From Kitasatospora cinereorecta (GTDB lineage: Bacteria; Actinomycetota; Actinomycetes; Streptomycetales; Streptomycetaceae): a stretch of 64,000 nt of DNA. Under the pieces are notes generated by a model that was not told where the DNA came from, did not search any database, and was given only the letters and a program-made list of their open reading frames with translations. How positions within the stretch are numbered: position 1 is the stretch's first letter; each line of letters begins with the position of its first letter. Positions 41,401 through 49,760 of this stretch are shown piece by piece. The translations under genes were made by a program, and so were the position numbers. The stretch covers positions 946,001 to 1,010,000 of the forward strand of contig NZ_JAMZDX010000003.1 in NCBI RefSeq assembly GCF_024172095.1, read 5' to 3'.

Positions 41401-41670
41401 GTCGGCACCCGCACCTGGGGCGGCGTGATCGGCATCGACAGCAAGTACAGCCTGGTCGACGGGACCCTGGTCACCCAGCCCAAGTACGCGTTCTGGCTGG
41501 AGGGCTACGGCTGGGGCGTGGAGAACCACGGCATCGACCCGGACGTCGAGGTGCACGTCACCCCGCAGGACTGGGCCGCCGGCCGCGACCCCCAACTCGC
41601 GGAGGGCGTCCGCCTCGCGCTCGCCGCGCTGGCCGAGGCGCCGGCGAGGACTGCTCCTCCGTTGCCGTGA
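38467..41670 (+). CDS. Tricorn protease homologue (S41 family)
   Basis: 1067 residues from GTG 38467; GTG 38458 is an in-frame alternative. The N-terminal half consists of beta-propeller repeats (VTFVAEDDVWLAPIGGGRAWRLT, PRFSPDGRLIAWTS and more), followed by a linker rich in Asp/Glu/Lys, the first core domain with the catalytic His in GTSHAY (about 739), a PDZ domain (GVAIRPGDAITAVNGRPVDP), and the second core domain with the catalytic Ser in FSGSDGD (about 961) and GTRTWGGVIGI. Tricorn degrades peptides released by the proteasome, which Streptomyces possess. TATCGT (38454-38459) lies 7 bp before the GTG and there is no Shine-Dalgarno sequence, so the mRNA may be leaderless. Confidence 0.93.
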   Translation: MTDSQRAYLRHPHLYGDLVTFVAEDDVWLAPIGGGRAWRLTADQVPVGHPRFSPDGRLIAWTSTRDGAPEVHVAPADGGPSRRLTHWGSPHTVLRGWTADGRPIATTTAGQATLRRTWAAAVPLDGGPAERLPYGPVSGLAQEPGGERTLLVSAFGREPAMWKRYRGGQTGKLWIGVRDFERVHAGLDGHLESPLWVAGPDGSRIAFLSDHEGVGQLYSSRPDGSDLRRHSDGGFYARNASTDGTRVVWHSGGDLWLLDDLDGARPRRLDVAPAGPRTRRQPHPTSAAGQLDAVAPDRTGRASAVVVRGTVHWLTHCEGPSRVLDETPGVRSRLVRIVPGEDGAQGAVWVSDAEGDDALEYAPAVLGTERRRLAAGRLGRVLDLAVSPDGKQLAVASHDGRLLLVAVSDGAVHELARSGDGEVSGLVFSPDSAWLAWSQPVLGPWALRQIMLADLTSRTVSEATQQRFHDYSPAFTADGKHLAFLSVRNFDPVYDAHVFDLSFPAGTRPYLITLAADTPSPFGPQRAGLGPGGEDDEPKDTEKKDEPAVPPTRVDLDGIADRIIPFPVQGGRFGSLRAAKDGVLWTRLPFVGELGDSAASLEDDHPRATLERFDLKKRRAEELVAALDGYAVSGDGSRLAVLDDDGLRILPADHKAGDDDDLDVDLARIRVTVDPAAEWRQMFAENGRLMRDNFWRADLGGADWAGILDRYRPLVDRIGSHSDLVDLLWETVGELGTSHAYVIPPGRGAEAARRQGLLGADLVRDGLQWRIGRILPGESSDPRARSPLAAPGVAIRPGDAITAVNGRPVDPVTGPAPLLAGTAGQPVELTVTGKDGSGERHPVVVPLADEEALRYHDWVAGRRAAVRELSHGRLGYLHVPDMQSAGWAQLHRDLRAEMSREGVVVDLRENRGGHTSQLIIEKLGRKIIGWDRARDIDRADPYPADAPRGPVVALANEFSGSDGDIVNAAIQALGIGPVVGTRTWGGVIGIDSKYSLVDGTLVTQPKYAFWLEGYGWGVENHGIDPDVEVHVTPQDWAAGRDPQLAEGVRLALAALAEAPARTAPPLP

Positions 41671-41679
41671 ACCACTGAA

Positions 41680-41754
41680 GGGGCGCGGGGAACTGCGCGA
41701 CCGGCCATCGCTCTACCTGAGTGCACGGCCGGTCGCGCAGTTCCTCGCGCCCCC
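41680..41754. repeat. Palindromic intergenic repeat, copy B
   Basis: Arms of about 27 bp: 41680-41706 (starting GGGGCGCGGGGAACTGCGCG) and 41727-41754 (ending GTTCCTCGCGCCCC), complementary except for one position, with a 20-nt loop. It starts 9 bp after the tricorn stop. It is the cleanest of the three copies and can form a very stable hairpin, so it could act as a terminator for the tricorn gene. Confidence 0.85.
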
Positions 41755-41813
41755 GGGTTCACCGGCTAGGCTGACGGACCGTACTGATCACCGCTCAGCG
41801 CGAGGAGACCGAG

Positions 41814-42167
41814 ATGGCCGGCGAGCCGCAGTCCGACTGCCTGTTCTGCAAGATCGTGGCGGGCGAGATCCCGGCGACCGTGGTCCGCAAGACCGAGCGC
41901 ACGCTCGCCTTTCGGGACATCGCCCCCAAGGCGCCGACCCACATCCTGGTCATCCCGCACGTGCACTACCCGAACGCCGCCGCGCTGGCCGCCGCCGAGC
42001 CGGAGATCGCCGGCGAACTGCTGGCCGAGGCGGGCCGGGTGGCCGAGGACGAGGGCCTCGCCGATTACCGGCTGATCTTCAACACCGGTGCGGGCGCCGG
42101 TCAGACCATCTTCCACGCGCACGTCCACGTGCTCGGCGGCAAGCCGATGACCGAGAGCATGGTCTGA
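41814..42167 (+). CDS. HIT (histidine triad) family protein
   Basis: 117 residues, single HIT domain. The signature CLFCKIVAGEIPA opens the protein, and the catalytic triad HAHVHVLGG is at about 100. Such proteins hydrolyse nucleoside phosphoramidates or AMP-linked compounds (HinT-like). CxxC at residues 9-12 and the His at HVHYPN may bind zinc, as in other HinT proteins. It precedes the RNase Z gene by 5 bp and is likely co-transcribed with it. Confidence 0.95.
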   Translation: MAGEPQSDCLFCKIVAGEIPATVVRKTERTLAFRDIAPKAPTHILVIPHVHYPNAAALAAAEPEIAGELLAEAGRVAEDEGLADYRLIFNTGAGAGQTIFHAHVHVLGGKPMTESMV

Positions 42168-42172
42168 CCCAG

Positions 42173-43090
42173 GTGTCGCAGCGCGAACTCGTCGTCCTGG
42201 GCACCGCCAGCCAGGTGCCCACCCGGACCCGCAACCACAACGGCTACCTGCTGCGCTGGGACGGCGAGGGGCTGCTCTTCGACCCGGGCGAGGGCACCCA
42301 GCGGCAGATGCTGCAGGCCGGGGTGTCGGCCACCGGCATCACCCGGATCGCGGTCACCCACTTCCACGGGGACCACTGCCTGGGCCTCGCCGGGGTGATC
42401 CAGCGGATCAACCTGGACCGGGTCCCGCATCCGGTGGACGCCTACTACCCGGCCACCGGCCAGGTGTTCTTCGACCGGCTGCGGCACGCCACCGCGTACT
42501 TCGAGACCGCCGAGCTGCGGCCCCGGCCGATCGCCGACGCGGGCCCGCTGGACGCCCCGGGCGCGCCGTTCGCGCTGGAGGCGGTCCGGCTCTCCCACCC
42601 GGTGGACTCCTTCGGCTACCGGCTCGTCGAGCCGGACGGCCGCCGCCTGGACCCGCAGCGCCTGGGGGCGCTCGGGGTGCGCGGGCCGCTGGTCGGCCGG
42701 CTGCAGAAGGAGGGGCGGGTCGAGGTAGACGGCCGCACCGTCACCCTGGACGAGGTCAGCGAGCGGCGGCCCGGCCAGCGCTTCGCGTTCGTGATGGACA
42801 CCCGGCTCTGCGACGGGGTCGGGCAGCTCGCCGAGGGCGCCGACCTGCTGGTCATCGAGGCGACGTTCCTGGACGCCGACGCCCACCTCGCCGAGGACCA
42901 CGGCCACCTGACCGCCGCCCAGGCCGCCCGGGTCGCCGCCGAGGCGGGCGTGCGGACCCTGGTGCTCACCCACTTCTCCCAGCGCTACCCGGACCTGGAC
43001 GGCCACCTCGCCGAGGCCCGCAAGCACTTCGACGGCGAGATCGTGATCGCCGAGGACCTGGCCAGGGTCCCCGTCCCGCCGCGCCGATGA
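42173..43090 (+). CDS. rnz: Ribonuclease Z
   Basis: 305 residues from GTG 42173, 5 bp behind the HIT gene with no strong Shine-Dalgarno sequence of its own (coupled translation likely). Metallo-beta-lactamase fold: HFHGDHCLGL (about 63), further metal ligands in FVMDTRLCDG and VLTHFSQRY (about 265). The start reads LVVLGTASQVPTRTRNHNGYLLRWDGEGLLFDPGEGTQRQM, a typical RNase Z N-terminus, with Ser/Thr variations. RNase Z processes tRNA 3' ends. Confidence 0.93.
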   Translation: MSQRELVVLGTASQVPTRTRNHNGYLLRWDGEGLLFDPGEGTQRQMLQAGVSATGITRIAVTHFHGDHCLGLAGVIQRINLDRVPHPVDAYYPATGQVFFDRLRHATAYFETAELRPRPIADAGPLDAPGAPFALEAVRLSHPVDSFGYRLVEPDGRRLDPQRLGALGVRGPLVGRLQKEGRVEVDGRTVTLDEVSERRPGQRFAFVMDTRLCDGVGQLAEGADLLVIEATFLDADAHLAEDHGHLTAAQAARVAAEAGVRTLVLTHFSQRYPDLDGHLAEARKHFDGEIVIAEDLARVPVPPRR

Positions 43091-43217
43091 GCGGAAAACC
43101 ATTCGCTTCCCAAGGTCATCAGGCGGACCATCGAACGCGCTGCGCCGCTCCGGCGAACACCTGCGCGGCGTACCCTGGTGACCCGGACAGCCCGAGCGCC
43201 ATTCACACGAGATTGGG

Positions 43218-43242
43218 ATGAGGCAGGCCACAGCGCCGACCC

Positions 43243-43250
<8 letters not shown>
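43218..43250 (+). other. Ten-codon upstream ORF overlapping the phoH start
   Basis: ATG 43218 (MRQATAPTHE) ends at TGA 43248-43250, just inside phoH, whose ATG is at 43243. The phoH ATG has no Shine-Dalgarno sequence; a weak one (GAGATT) lies before the upstream ATG. Terminating ribosomes could re-initiate at the phoH ATG five bases back. It may also be chance. Confidence 0.3.
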
Positions 43251-44346
<1,096 letters not shown>

Positions 44347-44360
44347 GTACCGAACCCTCC

Positions 44361-44855
44361 ATGTCGATCGACATCGCCAATGAGTCCGGCTGGGACGTCG
44401 ACGAGGAAGCCATCCTCGACATCGCCCGCTACGCCCTCGACAAGATGCGGATCCACCCGCAGTCCGAGCTGTCCGTGATCATCCAGGACAGCGAGGCGAT
44501 GGCGGAGCTGCACGTCCAGTGGATGGACCTGCCCGGTCCCACCGACGTGATGTCCTTCCCGATGGACGAGCTCCGCCCCGGCAAGGAGGGCGAGGACCTG
44601 CCGCAGGGCCTGCTCGGCGACATCGTGCTCTGCCCGGAGGTCGCCGAGCAGCAGGGCAAGGCAGCGCCGTCGAAGCACTCCATGGACGAGGAGCTCCAGC
44701 TGCTCACCGTCCACGGGGTGCTGCACCTGCTCGGCTACGACCACGAGGAGCCGGACGAGGAGCGCGAGATGTTCGGGCTCCAGAAGCGGATCCTGGACGA
44801 CTGGCGGGCCGGTCGCGGACTGTCCGGGATCTCCCCGGCGCCGACCACCCACTGA
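44361..44855 (+). CDS. ybeY: Endoribonuclease YbeY (rRNA maturation factor)
   Basis: 164 residues, usual length. The zinc-binding signature HGVLHLLGYDHE is at about 117-128, preceded by DVMSFPMDE (about 60). YbeY is required for 16S rRNA 3' end maturation and 70S ribosome quality control. It lies 14 bp behind phoH and 13 bp before the CorC-like gene, the order known across Bacteria (phoH-ybeY-corC). Confidence 0.96.
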   Translation: MSIDIANESGWDVDEEAILDIARYALDKMRIHPQSELSVIIQDSEAMAELHVQWMDLPGPTDVMSFPMDELRPGKEGEDLPQGLLGDIVLCPEVAEQQGKAAPSKHSMDEELQLLTVHGVLHLLGYDHEEPDEEREMFGLQKRILDDWRAGRGLSGISPAPTTH

Positions 44856-44868
44856 GGGCCGGCCGTCT

Positions 44869-46197
44869 GTGAGTGGTGAAAGTACGAGCTTCCTGATCGG
44901 AGCTCTCCTGCTGGTGGTGGCCGGCTGGCTGGCCGCCTGCGCCGAGGCCGGCATCTCGCGGATCTCCCGGTTCCGCGCCGAGGAGGCCCACCGGGCCGGC
45001 CGGCGCGGCGCCGACCGGCTGCTGGCCCTGACCGCCGACTCCATCCGCTACCTCAACCTGGCCACCCTGATCCGGGTGGCCTGCGAGATGGCGGCCGCGG
45101 TCCTGGTCACCGTGGTCTGCGTCCGGACGTTCGACAAGACGTGGCAGGCCGTGCTGACCGCGTTCGGCGTGATGGTGCTGGTGTCCTTCGTGGCGGTCGG
45201 CGTCTCGCCCCGCACGATCGGCCGCCAGCACCCGCTGACCACCGCCACCGCCGCCTCATGGGTGCTGCTGCCGCTGGCCCGGATCCTCGGCCCGATCCCG
45301 CGGCTGCTGATCCTGATCGGCAACGCGCTCACCCCCGGCAAGGGGTACAAGGAGGGGCCGTTCGCCTCCGAGGCCGAGCTGCGGGCCCTGGTCGACCTCG
45401 CCGAGCAGGACGACCTGATCGAGGACGAGGAGCGCCGCATGGTGCACTCCGTCTTCGAGCTGGGCGACACCATCGTCCGCGAGGTGATGGTGCCGCGCAC
45501 CGACCTGGTGATGATCGAGCGGCACAAGACCGTCCGCCAGGCGCTCACCCTGGCGCTGCGCTCCGGCTTCTCGCGGATGCCGGTGGTCGGCGACAACGAG
45601 GACGACGTGGTCGGCATCGTCTACCTCAAGGACCTGGTCCGGCGCACCCACATCAACCGGGACGCCGAGTCCGAGCCGGTCTCCGGCGTGCTGCGCCCGG
45701 CGGTGTTCGTCCCGGACTCCAAGCCCGCCGCGGACCTGCTCCGCGAGATGCAGCAGATGCGCTCGCACGTGGCGATCGTGATCGACGAGTACGGCGGCAC
45801 CGCCGGCCTGGTCACCATCGAGGACATCCTGGAGGAGATCGTCGGCGAGATCACCGACGAGTACGACCGGGAGATCGCCCCGGTCGAGGACCTCGGCGAC
45901 GGCTCGTACCGGATCACCGCCCGGCTGCTGGTCGAGGACCTCGGCGAGCTGTTCGGCCTGCAGCTGGCCGACGAGGACGTGGAGACCGTCGGCGGCCTGC
46001 TCGCCAAGCACCTCGGCCGGGTGCCGATCCCCGGGTCCTCCTGCGAGATACCGATCCCCGAGGACGCCGGCAGCACCCTCCTGGCGATCCGGCTGTCCGC
46101 CGAGAGCGCGGCCGGCCGGCGCAACCGGATCGGCACCGTGGTCGCCACCCCGGTGCGCGAGACCGAGGACGAGGAGCCGGCGGAGGACGCCGAGTAG
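44869..46197 (+). CDS. CorC/HlyC-type membrane protein (CNNM plus CBS pair)
   Basis: 442 residues from GTG 44869. The N-terminal CNNM-like membrane domain has three or four helices (about 5-30, 65-90, 90-120, 130-150), followed by a helix ELRALVDLAEQDDLIEDEERRMVHSVFELGDTIVREVMVPRTDLV leading into a CBS pair (about 210-330, with LALRSGFSRMPVVGDNEDDVVGIVYLKDLV and VAIVIDEYGGTAGLVTIEDILEEIVGEITDEYD) and the CorC_HlyC C-terminal domain (about 350-430). This family transports or senses Mg2+/Co2+. It follows ybeY and is co-transcribed with phoH and ybeY, as usual, and has a strong terminator. Confidence 0.95.
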   Translation: MSGESTSFLIGALLLVVAGWLAACAEAGISRISRFRAEEAHRAGRRGADRLLALTADSIRYLNLATLIRVACEMAAAVLVTVVCVRTFDKTWQAVLTAFGVMVLVSFVAVGVSPRTIGRQHPLTTATAASWVLLPLARILGPIPRLLILIGNALTPGKGYKEGPFASEAELRALVDLAEQDDLIEDEERRMVHSVFELGDTIVREVMVPRTDLVMIERHKTVRQALTLALRSGFSRMPVVGDNEDDVVGIVYLKDLVRRTHINRDAESEPVSGVLRPAVFVPDSKPAADLLREMQQMRSHVAIVIDEYGGTAGLVTIEDILEEIVGEITDEYDREIAPVEDLGDGSYRITARLLVEDLGELFGLQLADEDVETVGGLLAKHLGRVPIPGSSCEIPIPEDAGSTLLAIRLSAESAAGRRNRIGTVVATPVRETEDEEPAEDAE

Positions 46198-46230
46198 CCC
46201 CCTCGACACGACCCGCACACCCGTCATCGG

Positions 46231-46273
46231 GACGAAGCGGCCCACAGGGACCCCTCCCGCGGGCCGCTTCGTC
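46231..46273 (+). terminator. Terminator behind the CorC-like gene
   Basis: GACGAAGCGGCCC (46231-46243) and GGGCCGCTTCGTC (46261-46273) are perfect 13-bp arms with a 17-nt loop, 33 bp after the stop. Confidence 0.8.
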
Positions 46274-46340
46274 CTTGTGCGAAGCCCCGGTCCCGCGCGC
46301 TGCGCTTGCCTCGTCCCGGCGGGGTTCCGACGATGAAGTC

Positions 46341-46592
46341 ATGGCACATCAACTGCGCGCCGAGTACGGCGCCGAGGGGCCGAGCGGCGGAGTCCGCCGC
46401 TGGCACGTCGTGCGGGACACCGACACCGCGCACGGCATGTGCGGTGCCGAGGTCGCCCCGGACGCCGAGACCCGGCCCGAGGAGGACTGGGGCACCGGTC
46501 TGAACTGCTGCCAGCAGTGCGGCTCGCTGTACCTGCACGAGGTCCCGTTCCTCAAGAAGGACTGGGCCACCGACGCGTGGAGGGCCCGATGA
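46341..46592 (+). CDS. Small Cys-rich protein, probable metal binding
   Basis: 83 residues from ATG 46341 (MAHQLRAEYGAEG). Four Cys (MCGAEV at about 34; NCCQQCGSLY at about 56-59) and several His (RWHVVRDTDTAHGM) suggest a zinc or iron site of the type HxxC-x20-CCxxC. I recognise no family; similar small proteins accompany the DUF4383 membrane protein in related genomes as far as I can tell. The stop overlaps the next gene (ATGA), so the two are co-translated. Confidence 0.75.
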   Translation: MAHQLRAEYGAEGPSGGVRRWHVVRDTDTAHGMCGAEVAPDAETRPEEDWGTGLNCCQQCGSLYLHEVPFLKKDWATDAWRAR

Positions 46593-47125
46593 AACTGCAA
46601 GACGAACTCCCCGTCGACCACAAGCTCGGCCAGGTCTACCGCTTCGGCGCCGGGCTCGGCGGGATCTTCCTGGTGGTCTTCGGCATCCTCGGCCTGACCG
46701 GCTCCAGCCCGGGAACGTTCGACACCACGGGCAAGGAGGTCATCGGCCTCTCCAGCAACGGCGCGCTCAGCGTGCTCTCCCTGGTCGCCGGCGGCATCCT
46801 GATCATCGGCGCGATCATCGGCGGCAACATCGCGTCCAACATCAACATGATCATGGGACTGCTGTTCATCCTGGCCGGCTTCGTCGGTCTGATGGTGCTC
46901 GACAGCAGCGCCAACCGGCTGGCGTTCAAGATCCCGAACGTGCTGTTCAGCTTCATCTTCGGGTTCGTGGTCGTGACCTTCGGCATGTACGGCAGAGTCA
47001 GCAGCCACCTGCCCAAGGACAACCCGTACTGGAAGAAGCGGCACGCCAGGGAGACCATGCCGTCCGGACCGCCGACCTTCGTCAAGATCATGCGTCCGGG
47101 CCCGCCGAACCCGACCGGCCACTGA
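46589..47125 (+). CDS. DUF4383-like membrane protein
   Basis: 178 residues with four transmembrane helices (about 17-38, 60-85, 90-115, 120-145: AGLGGIFLVVFGILGLTG, GALSVLSLVAGGILIIGAIIGG, NINMIMGLLFILAGFVGLMVLD, VLFSFIFGFVVVTFGMYG). The pattern of alternating short loops and the sequence SANRLAFKIPNVLF match DUF4383. The role is unknown. It is translationally coupled to the small Cys-rich gene; the C-terminus is a polar tail with a His-Ala-Arg cluster. Confidence 0.8.
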   Translation: MKLQDELPVDHKLGQVYRFGAGLGGIFLVVFGILGLTGSSPGTFDTTGKEVIGLSSNGALSVLSLVAGGILIIGAIIGGNIASNINMIMGLLFILAGFVGLMVLDSSANRLAFKIPNVLFSFIFGFVVVTFGMYGRVSSHLPKDNPYWKKRHARETMPSGPPTFVKIMRPGPPNPTGH

Positions 47126-47211
47126 CGGCCGCCGGCCGGCTGTCCATCCCGGCGACCGGCTGCTGAGACCGCTCCACCCCGTCGAGGCCGCGCCGCCTAT
47201 GCTCGGGCCTC

Positions 47212-47565
47212 ATGAGTGAGCTCACCGATCTGGACCCCGAGGACAAGAAGATCATCACGCTGGCCCGCTCCGCCCGCGCCCGCAACGGCGTGGCGGAGGG
47301 GGCCGCGGTGCGTGACGAGACCGGCCGCACGTATGTCGCCGGCACCGTCGCGCTGGAGTCGCTGCGCCTGAGCGCCCTGCAGACCGCGGTCGCGATGGCC
47401 GTGGCGAGCGGCGCCCGGAGCCTGGAGGCCGCCGCCGTGGTCAGCGACGCCGAGACGCCCGCCGACGCGGACCTGGCCGCCGTCCGCGACCTCGGTGGCG
47501 CCGGCACCCCCGTCCTGCTGGCCGGCCCGGACGGCACGCTGCGCCTGGCCGCCGAGGCGCGCTGA
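47212..47565 (+). CDS. Cytidine deaminase-like protein lacking the zinc ligands
   Basis: 117 residues. The fold signature of small cytidine deaminases is seen in DPEDKKIITLARSARARNGVAEGAAVRDETGRTYVAGTVALESLRLSALQTAVAMAVASGARSLEAAAVVSD, but the zinc-binding C/HAE and PCxxC motifs are missing: LSALQ and DLAAVRDLGG stand at those positions. It is likely non-catalytic. The gene is in the conserved place between a CorC-like gene and era, as in mycobacteria, where the equivalent is also annotated only as hypothetical. A partner role with Era is inference. Confidence 0.75.
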   Translation: MSELTDLDPEDKKIITLARSARARNGVAEGAAVRDETGRTYVAGTVALESLRLSALQTAVAMAVASGARSLEAAAVVSDAETPADADLAAVRDLGGAGTPVLLAGPDGTLRLAAEAR

Positions 47566-47578
47566 CCGTCCCGCCCGT

Positions 47579-47610
47579 GGGCCCGCCCCGGGGCTGGGGT
47601 GGGCGGGCCC
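47579..47610 (+). terminator. Hairpin between the cytidine deaminase-like gene and the 51-residue gene
   Basis: GGGCCCGCCC (47579-47588) pairs with GGGCGGGCCC (47601-47610), 10-bp perfect arms, 12-nt G-rich loop. It begins 14 bp after the stop. Confidence 0.6.
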
Positions 47611-47688
47611 GGGCGGGGGCGCGAGGTGGACGGGTGGGGTTGCACTGGGGCGATAATCTGATTACCGAGTGTCGCTGGGGGAGGGGAC

Positions 47689-47844
47689 ATGGGGGTACTG
47701 GCATTCTTCGCCGGACTGCTGCTCACCGTGATGGGACTGGGTCGCTGGCACGAGACCGGCTCGCCGTGGTGGCTCGCCGGGTCGATCGCGCTGCTGATCC
47801 TGGTGCTGGTCGGAGGAATGACCGGAGGCAAGAAGGCCGGCTGA
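47689..47844 (+). CDS. Small two-helix membrane protein, 51 residues
   Basis: Too short to be listed by most gene callers. ATG 47689 is preceded by GGGGGAGGGGAC, a strong Shine-Dalgarno sequence. The product is MGVLAFFAGLLLTVMGLG, RWHETGSPWW, then LAGSIALLILVLVGGMTGG and a KKAG tail: two transmembrane segments with a short loop, small and basic at the end. It lies 124 bp behind the cytidine deaminase-like gene and 36 bp before era, on the same strand. TAATCT at 47654 could be a -10 box. Function unknown. Confidence 0.75.
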   Translation: MGVLAFFAGLLLTVMGLGRWHETGSPWWLAGSIALLILVLVGGMTGGKKAG

Positions 47845-47880
47845 CCCGGCGGGCTCCGGTGATCAGGGAGAATGGTGGCC

Positions 47881-48810
47881 ATGAGTAGCCCTTCCTCCCC
47901 GTACCGCTCCGGGTTCGCGTGCTTCGTCGGCCGTCCCAACGCGGGCAAGTCGACCCTGACCAACGCCCTGGTCGGGACGAAGGTCGCGATCACCTCCGAC
48001 CGCCCCCAGACCACCCGCCACACCGTGCGCGGCATTGTCCACCGGCCCGACGCCCAGCTCGTCCTGGTCGACACCCCCGGCCTGCACAAGCCCCGCACCC
48101 TGCTCGGCGAACGCCTCAACGACCTGGTCCGCAGCACCTGGGCGGAGGTCGACGTGATCGGCTTCTGCCTGCCCGCCGACCAGAAGCTCGGCCCCGGCGA
48201 CCGCTTCATCGCCAAGGAACTCGCCGAGATCAAGAAGACCCCCAAGGTCGCCATCGTCACCAAGACCGACCTGGTCGACTCCAAGCGCCTCGCCGAACAG
48301 CTGATCGCCATCCACCAGCTCGGCCTCGAACTCGGCATCGAATGGGCCGAGATCATCCCCGTCTCCGCCGTCGGCGACAAGCAGGTCGACCTCGCCGCCG
48401 ACCTCATCACCAAGCTGCTCCCCGAAGGCCAGCCGCTCTACCCCGACGGCGACCTCACCGACGAGCCCGAGCAGATCATGGTCGCCGAGCTGATCCGCGA
48501 GGCCGCCCTCGAAGGCGTCCGGGACGAGCTGCCGCACTCCCTCGCCGTGGTGGTCGAGGAGATGATCCCCCGCGAGGGCCGCCCCGCGGACCGCCCCCTG
48601 CTCGACATCCACGCCAACGTCTACATCGAGCGGCAGAGCCAGAAGGCCATCGTCATCGGCGCCAAGGGCTCCCGCCTCAAGCACGTCGGCACCACCGCCC
48701 GCAAGCACATCGAGGCCCTGCTCGGCACGCCCGTCTACCTCGACCTGCACGTCAAGGTGGCCAAGGACTGGCAGCGGGACCCGAAGCAGCTCCGCAAGCT
48801 GGGCTTCTGA
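47881..48810 (+). CDS. era: GTPase Era
   Basis: 309 residues from ATG 47881 (MSSPSSPYRSGFACFVGRPNAGKS); GGGAG lies 10 bp upstream, while ATG 47872 is too close to it. GTPase motifs: GRPNAGKS (G1), DRPQTTRH (G2), DTPGLHKP (G3), TKTDLVD (G4) and VSAVG (G5). The C-terminal KH domain contains AIVIGAKGSRLKHVGTTARKHIEALLG. Era binds 16S rRNA and acts in 30S maturation. A palindromic repeat copy follows the gene. Confidence 0.97.
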   Translation: MSSPSSPYRSGFACFVGRPNAGKSTLTNALVGTKVAITSDRPQTTRHTVRGIVHRPDAQLVLVDTPGLHKPRTLLGERLNDLVRSTWAEVDVIGFCLPADQKLGPGDRFIAKELAEIKKTPKVAIVTKTDLVDSKRLAEQLIAIHQLGLELGIEWAEIIPVSAVGDKQVDLAADLITKLLPEGQPLYPDGDLTDEPEQIMVAELIREAALEGVRDELPHSLAVVVEEMIPREGRPADRPLLDIHANVYIERQSQKAIVIGAKGSRLKHVGTTARKHIEALLGTPVYLDLHVKVAKDWQRDPKQLRKLGF

Positions 48811-48813
48811 CTC

Positions 48814-48918
48814 ATCAGGGGCTCGGGGAACTGCGAGGCCGGCCACGGGGGTGGCGCGCGTAGCGAGTGGCTGCGGCGCCGTACCTTCCGCCTCGCGCAG
48901 TTCCTCGCGCCCCTGATC
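48814..48918. repeat. Palindromic intergenic repeat, copy C
   Basis: Left arm ATCAGGGGCTCGGGGAACTG from 48814, right arm GCGCAGTTCCTCGCGCCCCTGAT to about 48918. It starts 4 bp after the era stop. The loop is longer (about 55 nt) and contains extra G/C-rich sequence. It shares the GGGAACTGCG core with copies A and B. Confidence 0.8.
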
Positions 48919-48950
48919 GCTCGCTCTACCGCCAGGGAAGGGTCCGGCCG

Positions 48951-49664
48951 ATGAAGTTGCACGTCCACGAGTGGGGCACCGGCGAGCGGGTCGCCCTGCT
49001 GGTGCACGGCCTCATGTCCGACCACCGTGCGTGGCGGCGGGTCGGGCCGGCGCTGGCGGAGCGCGGCTACCGGGTGATCGCGGTCGACCTGCGCGGTCAC
49101 GGCCGCAGCCCGCGCGGTGAGGGTGCGACGCCGGCCGAGAAGTACAGTCCGGCGCTGTTCGCCGAGGACCTGGTGGACACCCTGCCCACCGGTGCCGAGC
49201 TGGCGATCGGCCACTCGCTCGGCGGGCTGGCCCTGCTTGACGCGGTCGAACGGCTGAAGCCGGCCCGCGCGGTCTACTCCGACCCGGCGTGGCGCTTCGC
49301 CAGGGCGGAGGGGGTCGACCCGCGGCTGTTCGTGGAGTTCAAACACGCCTCGGGCGGGCAGATCGCAGCGCTGAACCCGCGCTGGGAGCAGGTCGACGTG
49401 GAGGTCGAGCTGGCCACCCTGGCGGTCTGGGACTCCGACTCGGCGCTTGGCCTGTGGGCCCACCACGCCGACTCCGGCCTGCCGGCCGCGCCCGCCGTCC
49501 CCTCGCTGGTGCAACTGGCCGACCGGAGCTTCCTGGTCGACCCGCAGGACGCGGCCGTGCTGCGCGGGCGCGGCTTCGAGGTGCGGACCGTGCCGGGAGC
49601 CGGCCACACCGTCCAGCGTGACGACTTCGACGGCTTCATGGCGTCGCTGGAAGGCTGGATCTGA
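48951..49664 (+). CDS. Alpha/beta hydrolase
   Basis: 237 residues from ATG 48951 (MKLHVHEWGTGERVALLVHGLM). Nucleophile elbow GHSLGG at about 88, oxyanion HG in LLVHG, catalytic His in GAGHTVQRDDF (about 221) and probable acid in VDPQD (about 200). It resembles soluble esterases or peptidases. No leader peptide. GGAAGG lies 8 bp before the ATG. It is an isolated gene with a repeat copy on its 5' side; its job is not evident from context. Confidence 0.9.
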   Translation: MKLHVHEWGTGERVALLVHGLMSDHRAWRRVGPALAERGYRVIAVDLRGHGRSPRGEGATPAEKYSPALFAEDLVDTLPTGAELAIGHSLGGLALLDAVERLKPARAVYSDPAWRFARAEGVDPRLFVEFKHASGGQIAALNPRWEQVDVEVELATLAVWDSDSALGLWAHHADSGLPAAPAVPSLVQLADRSFLVDPQDAAVLRGRGFEVRTVPGAGHTVQRDDFDGFMASLEGWI

Positions 49665-49760
49665 GCCCGGCCGAGCCGCCCGGAAGCCCCGCCGATGAGC
49701 TGACGGATCGTCAACTGCGTAGGTCCAGTGCGCGACTTGTGGAGAAATAGCGCACCGCCC

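Noticed and set aside
37642..41595. 1317-codon open frame on the minus strand opposite the rsmE and tricorn genes
   Set aside because: Shadow frame of high-GC coding DNA; no family motifs, low-complexity Gly/Val/Arg/Asp composition, and the plus-strand genes are clear.
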